This document shows, piece by piece, positions 1-7,847 of a DNA stretch of 64,000 bases (position 1 is its first letter; each line of letters begins with the position of its first letter). The stretch is from positions 33,739 through 97,738 of the forward strand of contig CASFNR010000011.1 in the NCBI GenBank assembly GCA_949296115.1. The letters are read 5' to 3'. The notes under the pieces are model-generated. The model was not told where the DNA came from, did no database searches, and worked only from the letters and a program-made list of their open reading frames with translations. The stretch is from an uncultured Eubacteriales bacterium. Lineage in GTDB: Bacteria; Bacillota; Clostridia; Oscillospirales; Oscillospiraceae. Made by a program: the position numbers and the translations under genes.

Positions 1-1090
1 TGGTTCCGGGCACCGTGATTTCCACCTTATCCTCCCCCCGGCGCTGACGGGGAAAATCCGGCCAGAATCGGACATCCGCCACCACATTGGCCTCTCCTGC
101 AAAAGACTGTTCAATGGACACCGTTTCCCGGCGGGTTTCCAGCAGGGTGGGCAGCTCCAGGGCTTGGGTCTGCAGCTGGGTCTCCCGACAGGGACTATAG
201 GCGTCCTCTGTCAGTTCCAGCAATTCCTTGTCGGAAACCAGATACTGGGCCGCAAGGGCGCATTTCAGCCGCAGATGCCCCTCGTCATCCAGCTCCAGTT
301 CCAGACTGGTTGGCATCAGCACCAGGTCCGCCTGGGCATCGGTGCTGTGCTCTCCGTCCAGCTGGGCGTACTGGGAAAATGGCAGGGAGAAATCCCAGCT
401 GTGCAGCTGGCCTTCGGTGCTGCGGTAGAGCACATGCAGCCTTCCCTCCCCCCGGAATGCCGTTTTGTTGGAGAGAACCTTTTTATCCGTCAGCACCGGG
501 TCCATGGAATAGTAAATCAGTTTCTCCGGAACAGGCGCAGAATCCGGCAGCGTCAGATCTTCGTCCAGCAGGAAACTCTTTTCCCCCATTTCCTTCGCCA
601 TCCGCACCGGGTATACCGTGCGCAGCAGCTGCACATCCTCGGGGACCTTGTCCGGCTGGCAGATTTCCCGTTCTCCAGGGCAATAAACTTCCGCCATGGC
701 AGCCATCCCTGCCCGCACCCCAATCTTCCGGGCTGACAGGGACCTTGCATCCACAAATCGGGTCAGGCAGCGAATCCGAATCCACCCCTCCGGGGTATCC
801 TCCGGCAGCTGCCACTGCATCTGGAAAGGAATCCACCCCTCCAGGCATCGCTCCCCAGAGCCGTCCTCCGGCGCATAGAGCACCCAGACCATCATACCGC
901 CGCTGAAGGACACCGATTCCGTCTGCCATTCCTTGGAGCGGAGGATGGGCTGCCCCCAGGCTGCCAGAATCCGTCCCACATCCGGCATTCCGTCGGAGAG
1001 CTTGATCTCTTGGGTCTGCTCGGCGTTCTGTATCTCGCGCACCTGGGGATACAGACAGGCGCAGCGCTGTTTTACAAAATTCAGTTCCAC
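1..1090 (-). CDS. DUF3794 (SPOCS) domain protein, 3' part cut by the window edge
   Basis: About 363 residues are visible; the C-terminus lies beyond base 1. The start is a GTG at 1090, placed by an AAGGAG site seven to eight bases upstream. The N-terminus contains IKLSDGMPDVGRILAAWGQP, and a second block near the middle has LLDEDLTLPDSAPVPEKLIY. This is the repeating pattern of DUF3794/SPOCS domains found in clostridial spore-coat and spore-associated proteins. No signal peptide or membrane segment is visible. The role in spore coat is family knowledge; the precise function is unknown. It is probably co-transcribed with the small membrane ORF ending 58 bases upstream. Confidence 0.8.
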   Translation of the reverse strand, partial: MELNFVKQRCACLYPQVREIQNAEQTQEIKLSDGMPDVGRILAAWGQPILRSKEWQTESVSFSGGMMVWVLYAPEDGSGERCLEGWIPFQMQWQLPEDTPEGWIRIRCLTRFVDARSLSARKIGVRAGMAAMAEVYCPGEREICQPDKVPEDVQLLRTVYPVRMAKEMGEKSFLLDEDLTLPDSAPVPEKLIYYSMDPVLTDKKVLSNKTAFRGEGRLHVLYRSTEGQLHSWDFSLPFSQYAQLDGEHSTDAQADLVLMPTSLELELDDEGHLRLKCALAAQYLVSDKELLELTEDAYSPCRETQLQTQALELPTLLETRRETVSIEQSFAGEANVVADVRFWPDFPRQRRGEDKVEITVPGT

Positions 1091-1148
1091 GTTGGCTTCA
1101 CTCCTTGTCCCATGTTTGCTGGTACAATATATTCCCGGCAAAATGGAA

Positions 1149-1307
1149 TTATGACCAATGTCTGCTCCGCAAAATCAAAACCCCCATACAGATCAGCATC
1201 AATCCCCCAAAGCAGCAAACGAACCAGCTCTCCAGGCAGTAGCCCACAATCAAGCCCACCCCGAAGGCCATGATGCAGCAGCCGTGCAGGTGGTTTCTTC
1301 TGCACAT
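1149..1307 (-). CDS. Small cysteine-rich membrane peptide (52 aa)
   Basis: A 52-codon ORF beginning MCRRNHLHGCCIMAFGVG. It has one long hydrophobic stretch, a Cys-rich basic head and a short basic tail, as expected of a single-span or hairpin membrane peptide. The ribosome site AGGGGG lies 7 bases upstream of the ATG and is part of the 3' arm of the liv operon terminator. The next gene downstream (58 bases) is the DUF3794 spore-type protein. Similar short peptides seem to occur in related clostridia, but I recognise no named family. It could be spurious; the clean ribosome site and hydrophobic pattern argue for it. Confidence 0.55.
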   Translation of the reverse strand: MCRRNHLHGCCIMAFGVGLIVGYCLESWFVCCFGGLMLICMGVLILRSRHWS

Positions 1308-1343
1308 AAAAACACCCCCTGCTTATCCTACGCAGGGGGTGTT
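1308..1343 (-). terminator. Intrinsic terminator of the liv operon
   Basis: Twelve-base arms 1311-1322 and 1332-1343 form a perfect GC-rich hairpin with a 9-base loop. On the minus strand it is followed by a short T run at 1308-1312. It sits 22 bases after the livF stop. Its 3' arm also supplies the ribosome site of the small ORF at 1149-1307. Confidence 0.8.
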
Positions 1344-1365
1344 TGGGGTATGTTCAATTTTTGGA

Positions 1366-2064
1366 TCAGCCGCCCAGATAAGCCTTGCGGACTGCATCGG
1401 AGCTGGCCAGCTCCTTGCCGGTTCCGTTCAGGGTAATCGTTCCCGTCTCCAGAACGTAGGCCCGATCTGCGATCTGCAGGGCCTTGCGGGCATTCTGCTC
1501 CACCAGCAAAATGGTGGTGCCCGCCTTGTGCAGCTCTTTGATAATGGCAAAAATCTGATCCACCAGGATGGGGGCCAGGCCCATGGAGGGCTCGTCCAGC
1601 ATCATCAGCTTGGGATGGCTCATCAGCGCCCGGGACATGGCCAGCATCTGCTGTTCGCCGCCGGACAGCGTGCCGGCGATCTGCTTGCGCCGCTCCTTCA
1701 GCCGGGGGAAGTACGCAAACACCGTTTCCAGGTCCTTCTGGGACACTTCCTTATTGATATAGGCGCCCATCTCCAGATTCTCCTGCACGGTCATCTGCAG
1801 GAAAATCCGCCGTCCCTCGGGAACATGGGCCAATCCGGTGCGCAGCAGCTTGTAGGCATCGGTGTGGGAGATGTCCTGGCCGCAGAAGGTGATGGAACCG
1901 CTGCGGGGGTGCATCAGGCCGGAGATGGTTTTCAAGATGGTGCTCTTCCCTGCGCCGTTGGCGCCAATGAGGGCCACAATTTCTCCCTCGCCCACCTCAA
2001 AGGACACGCCCTTGATGGCGTGAATGGCACCGTAATACACATGGATGTCGTCAATCTTCAGCAT
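1366..2064 (-). CDS. livF: Branched-chain amino acid ABC transporter, ATP-binding protein LivF
   Basis: A 232-residue ATPase of the LivF family, one of the two nucleotide-binding subunits powering branched-chain amino acid import. Walker A GANGAGKST is at about residues 34-42, the signature LSGGEQQ is near 135, and Walker B MMLDEPSMGLAP is near 155. The length is normal for LivF. Its ATG overlaps the livG stop by one base (TGATG), indicating translational coupling. It is the last gene of livJ-H-M-G-F and is closed by the hairpin at 1308-1343. Substrate is inferred from family; related systems may also carry amides or urea. Confidence 0.93.
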   Translation of the reverse strand: MLKIDDIHVYYGAIHAIKGVSFEVGEGEIVALIGANGAGKSTILKTISGLMHPRSGSITFCGQDISHTDAYKLLRTGLAHVPEGRRIFLQMTVQENLEMGAYINKEVSQKDLETVFAYFPRLKERRKQIAGTLSGGEQQMLAMSRALMSHPKLMMLDEPSMGLAPILVDQIFAIIKELHKAGTTILLVEQNARKALQIADRAYVLETGTITLNGTGKELASSDAVRKAYLGG

Positions 2065-2909
2065 CAGGCATTGCCCTCCTCTCTGCCCAGGTAGGCCTCA
2101 ATCACCGCAGGGTTGTGTCGGATTTCCTCCGGGGTACCTTTGGCGATGATCCGGCCGTAGTTCACCACGGCGATGGCTTCGCACACGTTCATCACCAGAT
2201 TCATATCGTGCTCGATCAGGAAAATGGCAATGTGGAAGGTATCCCGGATGCGGCGGATCTGGTGCATCAGCTCCGTGGTTTCGCTGGGGTTCATGCCGGC
2301 GGCAGGCTCGTCCAGCAGGATGATGGAGGGATTGGTTGCCAAGGCACGAACAATCTCCAGCCGGCGCTGGACACCGTAGGGCAGACTGCCCGCTTTCTGG
2401 TTGGCCACATCCCCCAGTCCCATAAAGTCCAGCAGCTCCATGGCCCTCTCATTAGCCTTCTTCTCCGCCTTGTAGTAGCCGGGCAGATGAAGCAGGGAGG
2501 ACAGGAAGGAACACTTGATCTGATTGTGCATACCCACCTTCACGTTGTCCAGGGCCGTCATGTCGGAGAACAGCCGGATGTTCTGGAAGGTACGGGCAAT
2601 GCCCAGCTTGTTCACCTTGTGGGTGGTCATGCCCTTGGTATCGATGCCGTTGATCAGGATGGAACCCCGGGTGGGCTGGTACACCGAGGTCAGCAGGTTA
2701 AAAATGGTGGTCTTGCCCGCACCGTTGGGGCCGATCAGGCCGGAAATCTCGGTGGGGCCGATGGTGATGTTGAAGCTGTCCACCGCAGTCAGGCCGCCGA
2801 AATCGATGCCCAGGTTCCGCACATCCAGCACCGGCAGCTTATCCTTGTCCTGCTCCCGCAGCAGGTTATAGGTGGGAACCTTCAGCATTTTTCTGGAATA
2901 TTCATTCAT
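2064..2909 (-). CDS. livG: Branched-chain amino acid ABC transporter, ATP-binding protein LivG
   Basis: A 281-residue ATPase with Walker A GPNGAGKTT near residue 61, Walker B IILLDEPAAGMNP, and the switch histidine in FLIEHDM. The C-terminal tail is the LivG type (BCA_ABC_TP_C). It is about 25 residues longer at the N-terminus than typical LivG: a charged leader precedes the first strand at LPVLDVRNLG. The ATG at 2909 follows AGAGGTGGG and overlaps the end of livM by 8 bases. It pairs with LivF on the cytoplasmic side of the LivHM channel. Confidence 0.93.
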   Translation of the reverse strand: MNEYSRKMLKVPTYNLLREQDKDKLPVLDVRNLGIDFGGLTAVDSFNITIGPTEISGLIGPNGAGKTTIFNLLTSVYQPTRGSILINGIDTKGMTTHKVNKLGIARTFQNIRLFSDMTALDNVKVGMHNQIKCSFLSSLLHLPGYYKAEKKANERAMELLDFMGLGDVANQKAGSLPYGVQRRLEIVRALATNPSIILLDEPAAGMNPSETTELMHQIRRIRDTFHIAIFLIEHDMNLVMNVCEAIAVVNYGRIIAKGTPEEIRHNPAVIEAYLGREEGNA

Positions 2910-3984
2910 GGCTTCCCACCTCTTTCTTCTTTCTCAGTCCGCCCAGCTTATCGCCAATCACAGACAAATACTCCTTCACCTTGGGGGACCAGGTGCACAG
3001 CATCACCACAATCAGTACGATGGCGTACAGGATCATCCGGTAGTCCTCCAAACTCCGCAGGGCCTCCGGCAGTACATACAGCAGGGTTGCCGAAATCACG
3101 GAACCCAGGATATTGCCCATGCCGCCCAGCACCACGAACACCAGGATATTGATGGAGGTGTTGAAATTGAACTTGCTGGCGGTGACGGAGGAGTAATTCA
3201 GGCCGAACAGGGCGCCGGCCATGCCCGCCAGGAAGGCGGAGACCACAAAGGCCTTCATCCGGAAAGCGGTGACGTTGATGCCCACGGACTCGGCGGCAAT
3301 CCGGTTGTCCCGGACGGCCTTGATTGCCCGGCCCTCCTTGGAATTGATCAGATTCAGCACCACGAACAGGGTAAACAGCACCAGCACAAATCCCATGGGG
3401 AAGGTGGCAATCTTCTGGATGCCGGTGGCGCCCAGGGGACCGTTGATGATGTACTTTCCACCGGCCTCCAGGGGCATTTTGGTGGTGGAAATGGCCATGT
3501 GAAAGCCGGTTTCATCGATACCAGCGTAGGTGTTGCCGATGATATTCTTCAAGATTTCGCCGAAAGCCAGGGTCACAATGGCAAGATAGTCGCCCCGGAG
3601 CCGGAGCACCGGGATGCCGATGACAAATCCAACCACACCGGCCAGAATGCCGCCGCCAAACATGGCGCACAGCAGCCGCAGCGCATCGTTGGGGATGGTG
3701 TCCTTCAGCAGGGCCGCAATGACAATGCCGGAAAAGGCACCGATGCCCATAAACCCGGCGTGTCCCAGGCTCAGCTCACCGCAGATGCCCACCAGCAGGT
3801 TCAGGGAAACTGCCAGGGAGATGTACACGCAGATGGGAATGAGATAACCCTTGACGGAGCTGGACAGGGCATCCGCCGAGTACAGATACTGGGTCACCAG
3901 GAAAGCTGCAATCACAACCAGATAGGTCAGCGCATTGGTGCGGGCGTTCTTGTTTTTCAGAAGGGTATTCATTTTCGTCTTCAT
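2902..3984 (-). CDS. livM: Branched-chain amino acid ABC transporter permease LivM
   Basis: A 360-residue polytopic membrane protein of the LivM permease family, with about 9-10 hydrophobic segments. The conserved cytoplasmic loop that contacts the ATPase contains GRAIKAVRDNRIAAESVG, the EAA-like motif of this family. The hydrophilic ends are basic, consistent with cytoplasmic termini. It follows livH with a 9-base gap and has a ribosome site GAGGTGG. Together with LivH it forms the transmembrane pathway. Confidence 0.93.
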   Translation of the reverse strand: MKTKMNTLLKNKNARTNALTYLVVIAAFLVTQYLYSADALSSSVKGYLIPICVYISLAVSLNLLVGICGELSLGHAGFMGIGAFSGIVIAALLKDTIPNDALRLLCAMFGGGILAGVVGFVIGIPVLRLRGDYLAIVTLAFGEILKNIIGNTYAGIDETGFHMAISTTKMPLEAGGKYIINGPLGATGIQKIATFPMGFVLVLFTLFVVLNLINSKEGRAIKAVRDNRIAAESVGINVTAFRMKAFVVSAFLAGMAGALFGLNYSSVTASKFNFNTSINILVFVVLGGMGNILGSVISATLLYVLPEALRSLEDYRMILYAIVLIVVMLCTWSPKVKEYLSVIGDKLGGLRKKKEVGSHE

Positions 3985-3993
3985 ACGGCCACC

Positions 3994-4875
3994 TCACACC
4001 TTCTCCTGCACCTGCTTGCCCAGCAGGCCGGCGGGCTTCACCAGCAGAATGATAATCAGCACGGAGAATACAATGGCGTCGGAGAACTGGGTGGACAGAT
4101 ACGCCTTGGAAAAAGTCTCAATGATCCCCAGCAGCACGCCGCCCAGCATGGCCCCGGGAATGGAGCCAATGCCCCCAAACACCGCCGCCGTAAAGGCCCG
4201 GATGCCGGGCATGGAGCCGGTGGTGGGCATCAGGGTGGGCACGGTGGAGCAAAGCAGGACGCCCGCAATGGCCGCCAGGGCGGAGCCGATGGCGAAGGTG
4301 GTGGAGATGGTGCGGTTGACGTTGATGCCCATGAGCTGAGCCGCATCCCGATCCTCGGAAACCGCCCGCATGGCCTTTCCGGTACGGGTCTTGCTGGTGA
4401 AGAAGGTCAGGCCCACCATCACTGCAACGGACACGCACACCGTCAGCAGTACCTCTCCCGTGATGACCAGTTTCCCATCCATCAGGGAAATGGGATCCAT
4501 GGTGACAACACTGGTAAAGTTCTTGGGGCTGCTGGACCAGATCAGCTGTGCTGCGTTCTGCAGGAAATAGCTGACACCAATGGCGGTAATCAGCACCGCC
4601 AGCCCGGGAGTGCCCCGCAGGGGCTTGTAGGCCAGGCCCTCAATGGTGATGCCCAGCACGGTGCAGACCACCACCGCCGCCACCACGGACACCGCCGAGG
4701 GCAGGCCCAGATAGTTGGTCACACAGAAGGAGATATACGCGCCCACCATGATGACATCACCGTGGGCGAAGTTCAGCATCTTGGCAATACCGTAGACCAT
4801 GGTATAGCCCAGGGCGATGATGGCGTACACCGCGCCGATGCTGATGCCGTTGATCAGATACTGTATAATCTGCAT
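3994..4875 (-). CDS. livH: Branched-chain amino acid ABC transporter permease LivH
   Basis: A 293-residue permease with roughly eight membrane segments and the family loop GKAMRAVSEDRDAAQLMGIN. The N-terminal ISIGAVYAIIALGYTMVYG is characteristic of LivH. Start ATG 4875 follows AGAGAGGTAG. The 128-base gap to livJ holds two inverted repeats (4899-4956 and 4968-4995) that could lower expression of the membrane subunits relative to the binding protein, as is common in ABC operons. Confidence 0.93.
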   Translation of the reverse strand: MQIIQYLINGISIGAVYAIIALGYTMVYGIAKMLNFAHGDVIMVGAYISFCVTNYLGLPSAVSVVAAVVVCTVLGITIEGLAYKPLRGTPGLAVLITAIGVSYFLQNAAQLIWSSSPKNFTSVVTMDPISLMDGKLVITGEVLLTVCVSVAVMVGLTFFTSKTRTGKAMRAVSEDRDAAQLMGINVNRTISTTFAIGSALAAIAGVLLCSTVPTLMPTTGSMPGIRAFTAAVFGGIGSIPGAMLGGVLLGIIETFSKAYLSTQFSDAIVFSVLIIILLVKPAGLLGKQVQEKV

Positions 4876-4898
4876 ATGCTACCTCTCTTTTCCTAGTA

Positions 4899-4956
4899 TC
4901 GACAGCCTATGACGGCGGCTGGCTGATTTCCGCCCGCCGCTCTCATGGACTGTCGA
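4899..4956 (-). repeat. Imperfect 58-base inverted repeat between livJ and livH
   Basis: The ends TCGACAG (4899-4905) and CTGTCGA (4950-4956) are complementary. Inner segments CCTATGA/TCATGG and CGGCGG/CCGCCG extend the stem with small bulges. In mRNA this would be a long hairpin in the livJ-livH gap. It may be an mRNA-stabilising or attenuating structure, or a dispersed palindromic element; the window holds no second copy that I noticed. Confidence 0.6.
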
Positions 4957-4967
4957 AACGCGCAGGT

Positions 4968-4995
4968 GGGATGGGAAGGTTTCCCTTCCCATCCC
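4968..4995 (-). other. Hairpin after livJ, no T tract
   Basis: GGGATGGGAA pairs with TTCCCATCCC across a short loop, starting about 9 bases after the livJ stop. There is no T run on the minus strand, so it is probably an mRNA 3'-end stabiliser or partial attenuator rather than a full terminator. Confidence 0.55.
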
Positions 4996-5003
4996 GTTGT
5001 GAA

Positions 5004-6111
5004 TTAGGCCATCGGAACGTAGACACCGTCAGTGACCACCATCGCCGCAGGGGCCTTGGAGATCATGCCGTTCTCGTCCCAGGTCATGCCGGTGCCGGTC
5101 AGGCCGTCCACGGTCATGGTGGCGAACTGCTCCTGCAGCAGAGCGCAGGCTTCGTAGCCGTCAGCGGCAAACTGGTTGGGCACCTTGCCGTCGTTGTTGG
5201 CCTTGAACTGCTCCACGAAGGAAACAGTGGCCTCATCGGTGGCGTTGGCATCGAAGGGGGTCATCAGAACCAGGCCCTCAGCCAGAGCGGTGTCAAAGCC
5301 TTCCACGTTCAGGATGCCGTCCATGCCGTCGCAGCCGAAGAAGGTGGGCTCATAACCGATGGTGTTGGCATAGGTCAGAACCTGAGCAGCCTCGGTGTAG
5401 TAGAAGGGCAGGAACACCAGGTCGCAGCCGGCGTCCTTGCACTGAGTAACCTGGGTGGACAGGTCAGCCTTGTTGTCCTGGGTGAAAGCTGCGTTGTCCA
5501 CAGCCACATTCAGGCCCAGCTCCTCAGCCTTGGCCAGGAAGCCGTCCACAATGCCGGAGGAGTAAGCATCGGAGGAGTCCGGAAGCACCCTGGTTGGGGT
5601 CGGTGAAGCACATCTGGTAGACGTTGGAGCCAGTCATGGCCACATCCACGGCAGAAGCGGAGGGAGTCAGCATGAAGATCTGGTCGTTGACGGTCTCAGC
5701 GGCGATGGCCAGTGCGGAACCGGTGGTCACAGCGCCGGCAAAAATCTGCATGCCCCAGTCCTTCAGGGTGTTGTAGGCGGAAACCGCCTTGTCGGAGCCG
5801 TCGGCCTCGTCGTCCTCAGACTTGAACTCGATCTGCAGACCGCCCAGGGCATTGATTTCGGCAACGGCAATCTCCATGCCGCCCCGAACTGCCAGGCCGT
5901 ACTCAGAGTTGGCGCCGGTCAGAGGGCCGGTCAGGCCGATCTTGATGGCGGGAGCCGCAGCGGTATCATCCGCAGCAGCGGTTTCACCGGCAGCCGCAGT
6001 CTCATTGGCAGCGGCTGCAGCAGTGGTCTCGGTGGTGCCGCTGGAGCCGCAGCCCGCGAACAGGGACACGACCATGAGACAAGCCAGCAGCAGTGCAACA
6101 AACTTTTTCAT
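5004..6111 (-). pseudogene. livJ: Broken branched-chain amino acid substrate-binding lipoprotein (livJ/livK)
   Basis: The gene starts at ATG 6111 after AAAGGAG with a lipoprotein signal peptide ending LFAGC. A low-complexity Ala/Thr/Glu linker follows, then the periplasmic-binding fold (IKIGLTGPLTG...). The first frame runs well to FTDPNQG near 5595. The homologous sequence then resumes in another frame at DSSDAYSSGIVDGF and continues to the normal C-terminus at 5004. The stretch normally linking these two motifs, about 15-20 residues (typically VASA-Y-A...), is missing, so a deletion not divisible by three has occurred near 5575-5600. The two halves are otherwise well conserved, indicating a recent mutation or an assembly error. 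If real, the transporter has no working binding protein from this locus. Confidence 0.8.
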
Positions 6112-6201
6112 AATCCATTCTCCTTTTCTTGTACAATGTACTATAAAAAAACGACCACGTGTCAATCGCAGCCGTTTCTTCATACAAAGCAGAATCCCCG
6201 G

Positions 6202-6351
6202 CTACGCTTCCCCGCCCAGCAGCGGGCGTACAACGCAAATGGACACTGCCGGAATACCGGTAGTGTCCAAAACGGGGTAAATCCGGGCAGGGGAACAAGC
6301 CGCTGCGCAGCAGCGGGAGGCAGTGCATTTCATCGAAAACCGTGCCGTCAT
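6202..6351 (-). CDS. Small upstream ORF in the liv leader (49 aa), uncertain
   Basis: A 49-codon reading frame starting MTARFSMKCTASRCC with an AAGGAGG site 9 bases upstream. It lies between a strong promoter (6383-6411) and livJ. The peptide is Cys/Ala rich with no recognisable domain. Its coding sequence includes a perfect-looking hairpin at about 6241-6268. It may be a leader peptide, a decayed gene or an accidental frame; the promoter and ribosome site make translation plausible. Confidence 0.35.
   Translation of the reverse strand: MTARFSMKCTASRCCAAACSPARIYPVLDTTGIPAVSICVVRPLLGGEA
6241..6268 (-). other. Hairpin in the livJ leader
   Basis: GGACACT-CCGG and CCGG-AGTGTCC arms form a near-perfect 28-base hairpin about 130 bases upstream of livJ. 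No T tract follows on the minus strand. Smaller hairpins flank it (around 6211-6226 and 6301-6315). It is part of a roughly 270-base structured leader. Confidence 0.6.
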
Positions 6352-6382
6352 TTTCCTGTTCCTCCTTCAAGAATCTGGGAGT

Positions 6383-6411
6383 ATTGTATCTCAGGGAAGG
6401 ACATTTGTCAA
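6383..6411 (-). promoter_or_regulatory. Sigma-A type promoter for the liv leader
   Basis: On the minus strand TTGACA (6406-6411) and TACAAT (6383-6388) are separated by 17 bases. It is the best promoter upstream of livJ. A second TTGACA at about 6163 is followed by TATAGT only 14 bases on and is less convincing. Use of the upstream promoter gives livJ a leader of about 270 bases. Confidence 0.7.
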
Positions 6412-6413
6412 CG

Positions 6414-6447
6414 AGAAAAACACCACAGATTCCCAGGGGTTTTCTGT
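6414..6447 (-). terminator. Terminator after the transpeptidase gene
   Basis: ACAGA...TCTGT stem (6425-6447) with inner CCC/GGG pairs, followed on the minus strand by GGTGTTTTT. It lies 27 bases after the PBP stop, immediately upstream of the liv promoter. Confidence 0.5.
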
Positions 6448-6473
6448 ATTTTTTTGTTAGGTATGCACAAAGT

Positions 6474-7847
6474 TCACGCTGCGTCCAGCACTTCCTTGCA
6501 GGCCGCCAGGACCTTGCTGATGACAGGCACGCAGGTATGGCTGCCGTAGCCGCCATTCTCCACCACCACGATGAAGGCCAGAGGATATTCCTCGTTCTCC
6601 ACAAACCCGGCGAACATGGCGTTGGAAACCGCATCTCCGCCCAGCTGGCTGGTGCCGGACTTGGCGCACACCGACAATCCCGGGAAGTTCCAGTCGCCAT
6701 AGACGGACTTGACGTTGTTGCGCATATATTCGTGGAGGGTTGCAGCGGTTTCCGGGGACATCAGCTGTCCGGTGGACTGGGTCTTGGCCTGGTACGTGAC
6801 CTCTCCGCCATTGGTAACCTGAGCCATGATGTAGGGTTCCGCTCCGGAGCCGCCTCCGGCAATGGCGCCCACGAAGGTCATGTACCGGGCGGGGTTAACC
6901 AGGTCGCTGTGCTGGCCGATGCAGCTCCAGGCAAAGCTGACCGGTGCCGTATCGGAGATGTCATAGTTGCCTTTGACCGTGGTGACACCATCAAAAGACA
7001 GGGACTCCACCACCTGGAACTGACTGACATACTTGACCATATTCTGCTTTCCCACCAACTCCGCAATCTGGGCAAAAGCGCAGTTGCAGGAGTTGGCCAG
7101 AGCCTGCTTCAAGTTCTGCCGGCCGTGGCCAGTTTCGCAGGTCACCGCCTCGGTGCCGTACTCCACCTTTCCGTAGCACTGGAAGGTCTGATCCAGAATG
7201 TCCGGCACAGACTCCAGGGCCGCCGCTGTGGTCACCAGTTTGAAAATCGAGCCAGGGACATAGGCAGACTGCAAGAAACGGTTCAAATATACCCCATCGT
7301 AGGCTCCGGTGGTGTCCCCTTCAATGTCCGGCACATTGTCCGGGTCATAGGTAGGGGATGTCACGGCGCAGAGGATCTCGCCGGTCTTGTAGTTGTACAC
7401 CGCCACGGTACCCTTTCTTCCCGCCAGGGCCTCCAGGGCTGTGTTCTGCACCTTGGCAGAGATAGTCAGGATTTCCTGGCCTCCGTCCCCGGACGCATCG
7501 TAGATACCGTTGAAAAGGTCGAAACCTGCCATCTGCCCGGCATAGTGGCTCACCGCCGAGGCATTGATGAACCCCAACCGGTCCCCCAGCCAGTGGAGGG
7601 TGGACTGCCGGGTCAGGGCGTCCTCTGCGTAGGTGCGGCTTTCCGTCAGGTTCAGCAGCATGGTTCCCGAGCGGTCCACCACCGTGCCGCAGCCCAGGTT
7701 ATTGCTGTTGTACACATGGGGCGAACCGGAAAACGCAATCCAGTCACCTGCGTTCAGCAGATATTCCGCCAGAAACACCAGCATTCCCAGCAGCAGAACC
7801 ACGATGAAAATACTCATGAGCCAGGTTCTTTTGGTCACACGGTTCAT
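6474..7847 (-). CDS. Penicillin-binding transpeptidase (class B type, PbpA/FtsI-like)
   Basis: A 457-residue protein with one N-terminal membrane anchor (about residues 8-30) and a penicillin-binding transpeptidase domain that cross-links peptidoglycan outside the membrane. The three active-site motifs are present: SIFK at about 200-203, SCN at 253-255 and KSGT at 396-399. The N-terminal dimerisation region is short, as in actinobacterial-type PbpA. The start ATG 7847 overlaps the stop of the FHA-FtsW gene (ATGA), so the glycosyltransferase and transpeptidase are made together as a SEDS-bPBP pair. Whether it serves elongation, division or spore cortex cannot be told. Confidence 0.9.
   Translation of the reverse strand: MNRVTKRTWLMSIFIVVLLLGMLVFLAEYLLNAGDWIAFSGSPHVYNSNNLGCGTVVDRSGTMLLNLTESRTYAEDALTRQSTLHWLGDRLGFINASAVSHYAGQMAGFDLFNGIYDASGDGGQEILTISAKVQNTALEALAGRKGTVAVYNYKTGEILCAVTSPTYDPDNVPDIEGDTTGAYDGVYLNRFLQSAYVPGSIFKLVTTAAALESVPDILDQTFQCYGKVEYGTEAVTCETGHGRQNLKQALANSCNCAFAQIAELVGKQNMVKYVSQFQVVESLSFDGVTTVKGNYDISDTAPVSFAWSCIGQHSDLVNPARYMTFVGAIAGGGSGAEPYIMAQVTNGGEVTYQAKTQSTGQLMSPETAATLHEYMRNNVKSVYGDWNFPGLSVCAKSGTSQLGGDAVSNAMFAGFVENEEYPLAFIVVVENGGYGSHTCVPVISKVLAACKEVLDAA

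Noticed and set aside
2872-4896. 674-codon plus-strand frame over livM and livH
   Set aside because: Gln/His-rich shadow translation opposite two clear permeases.
6140-6168. Second livJ promoter (TTGACA...TATAGT)
   Set aside because: The hexamers are good but the spacer is 14 bases, too short for a standard sigma-A promoter; kept only as a possibility.
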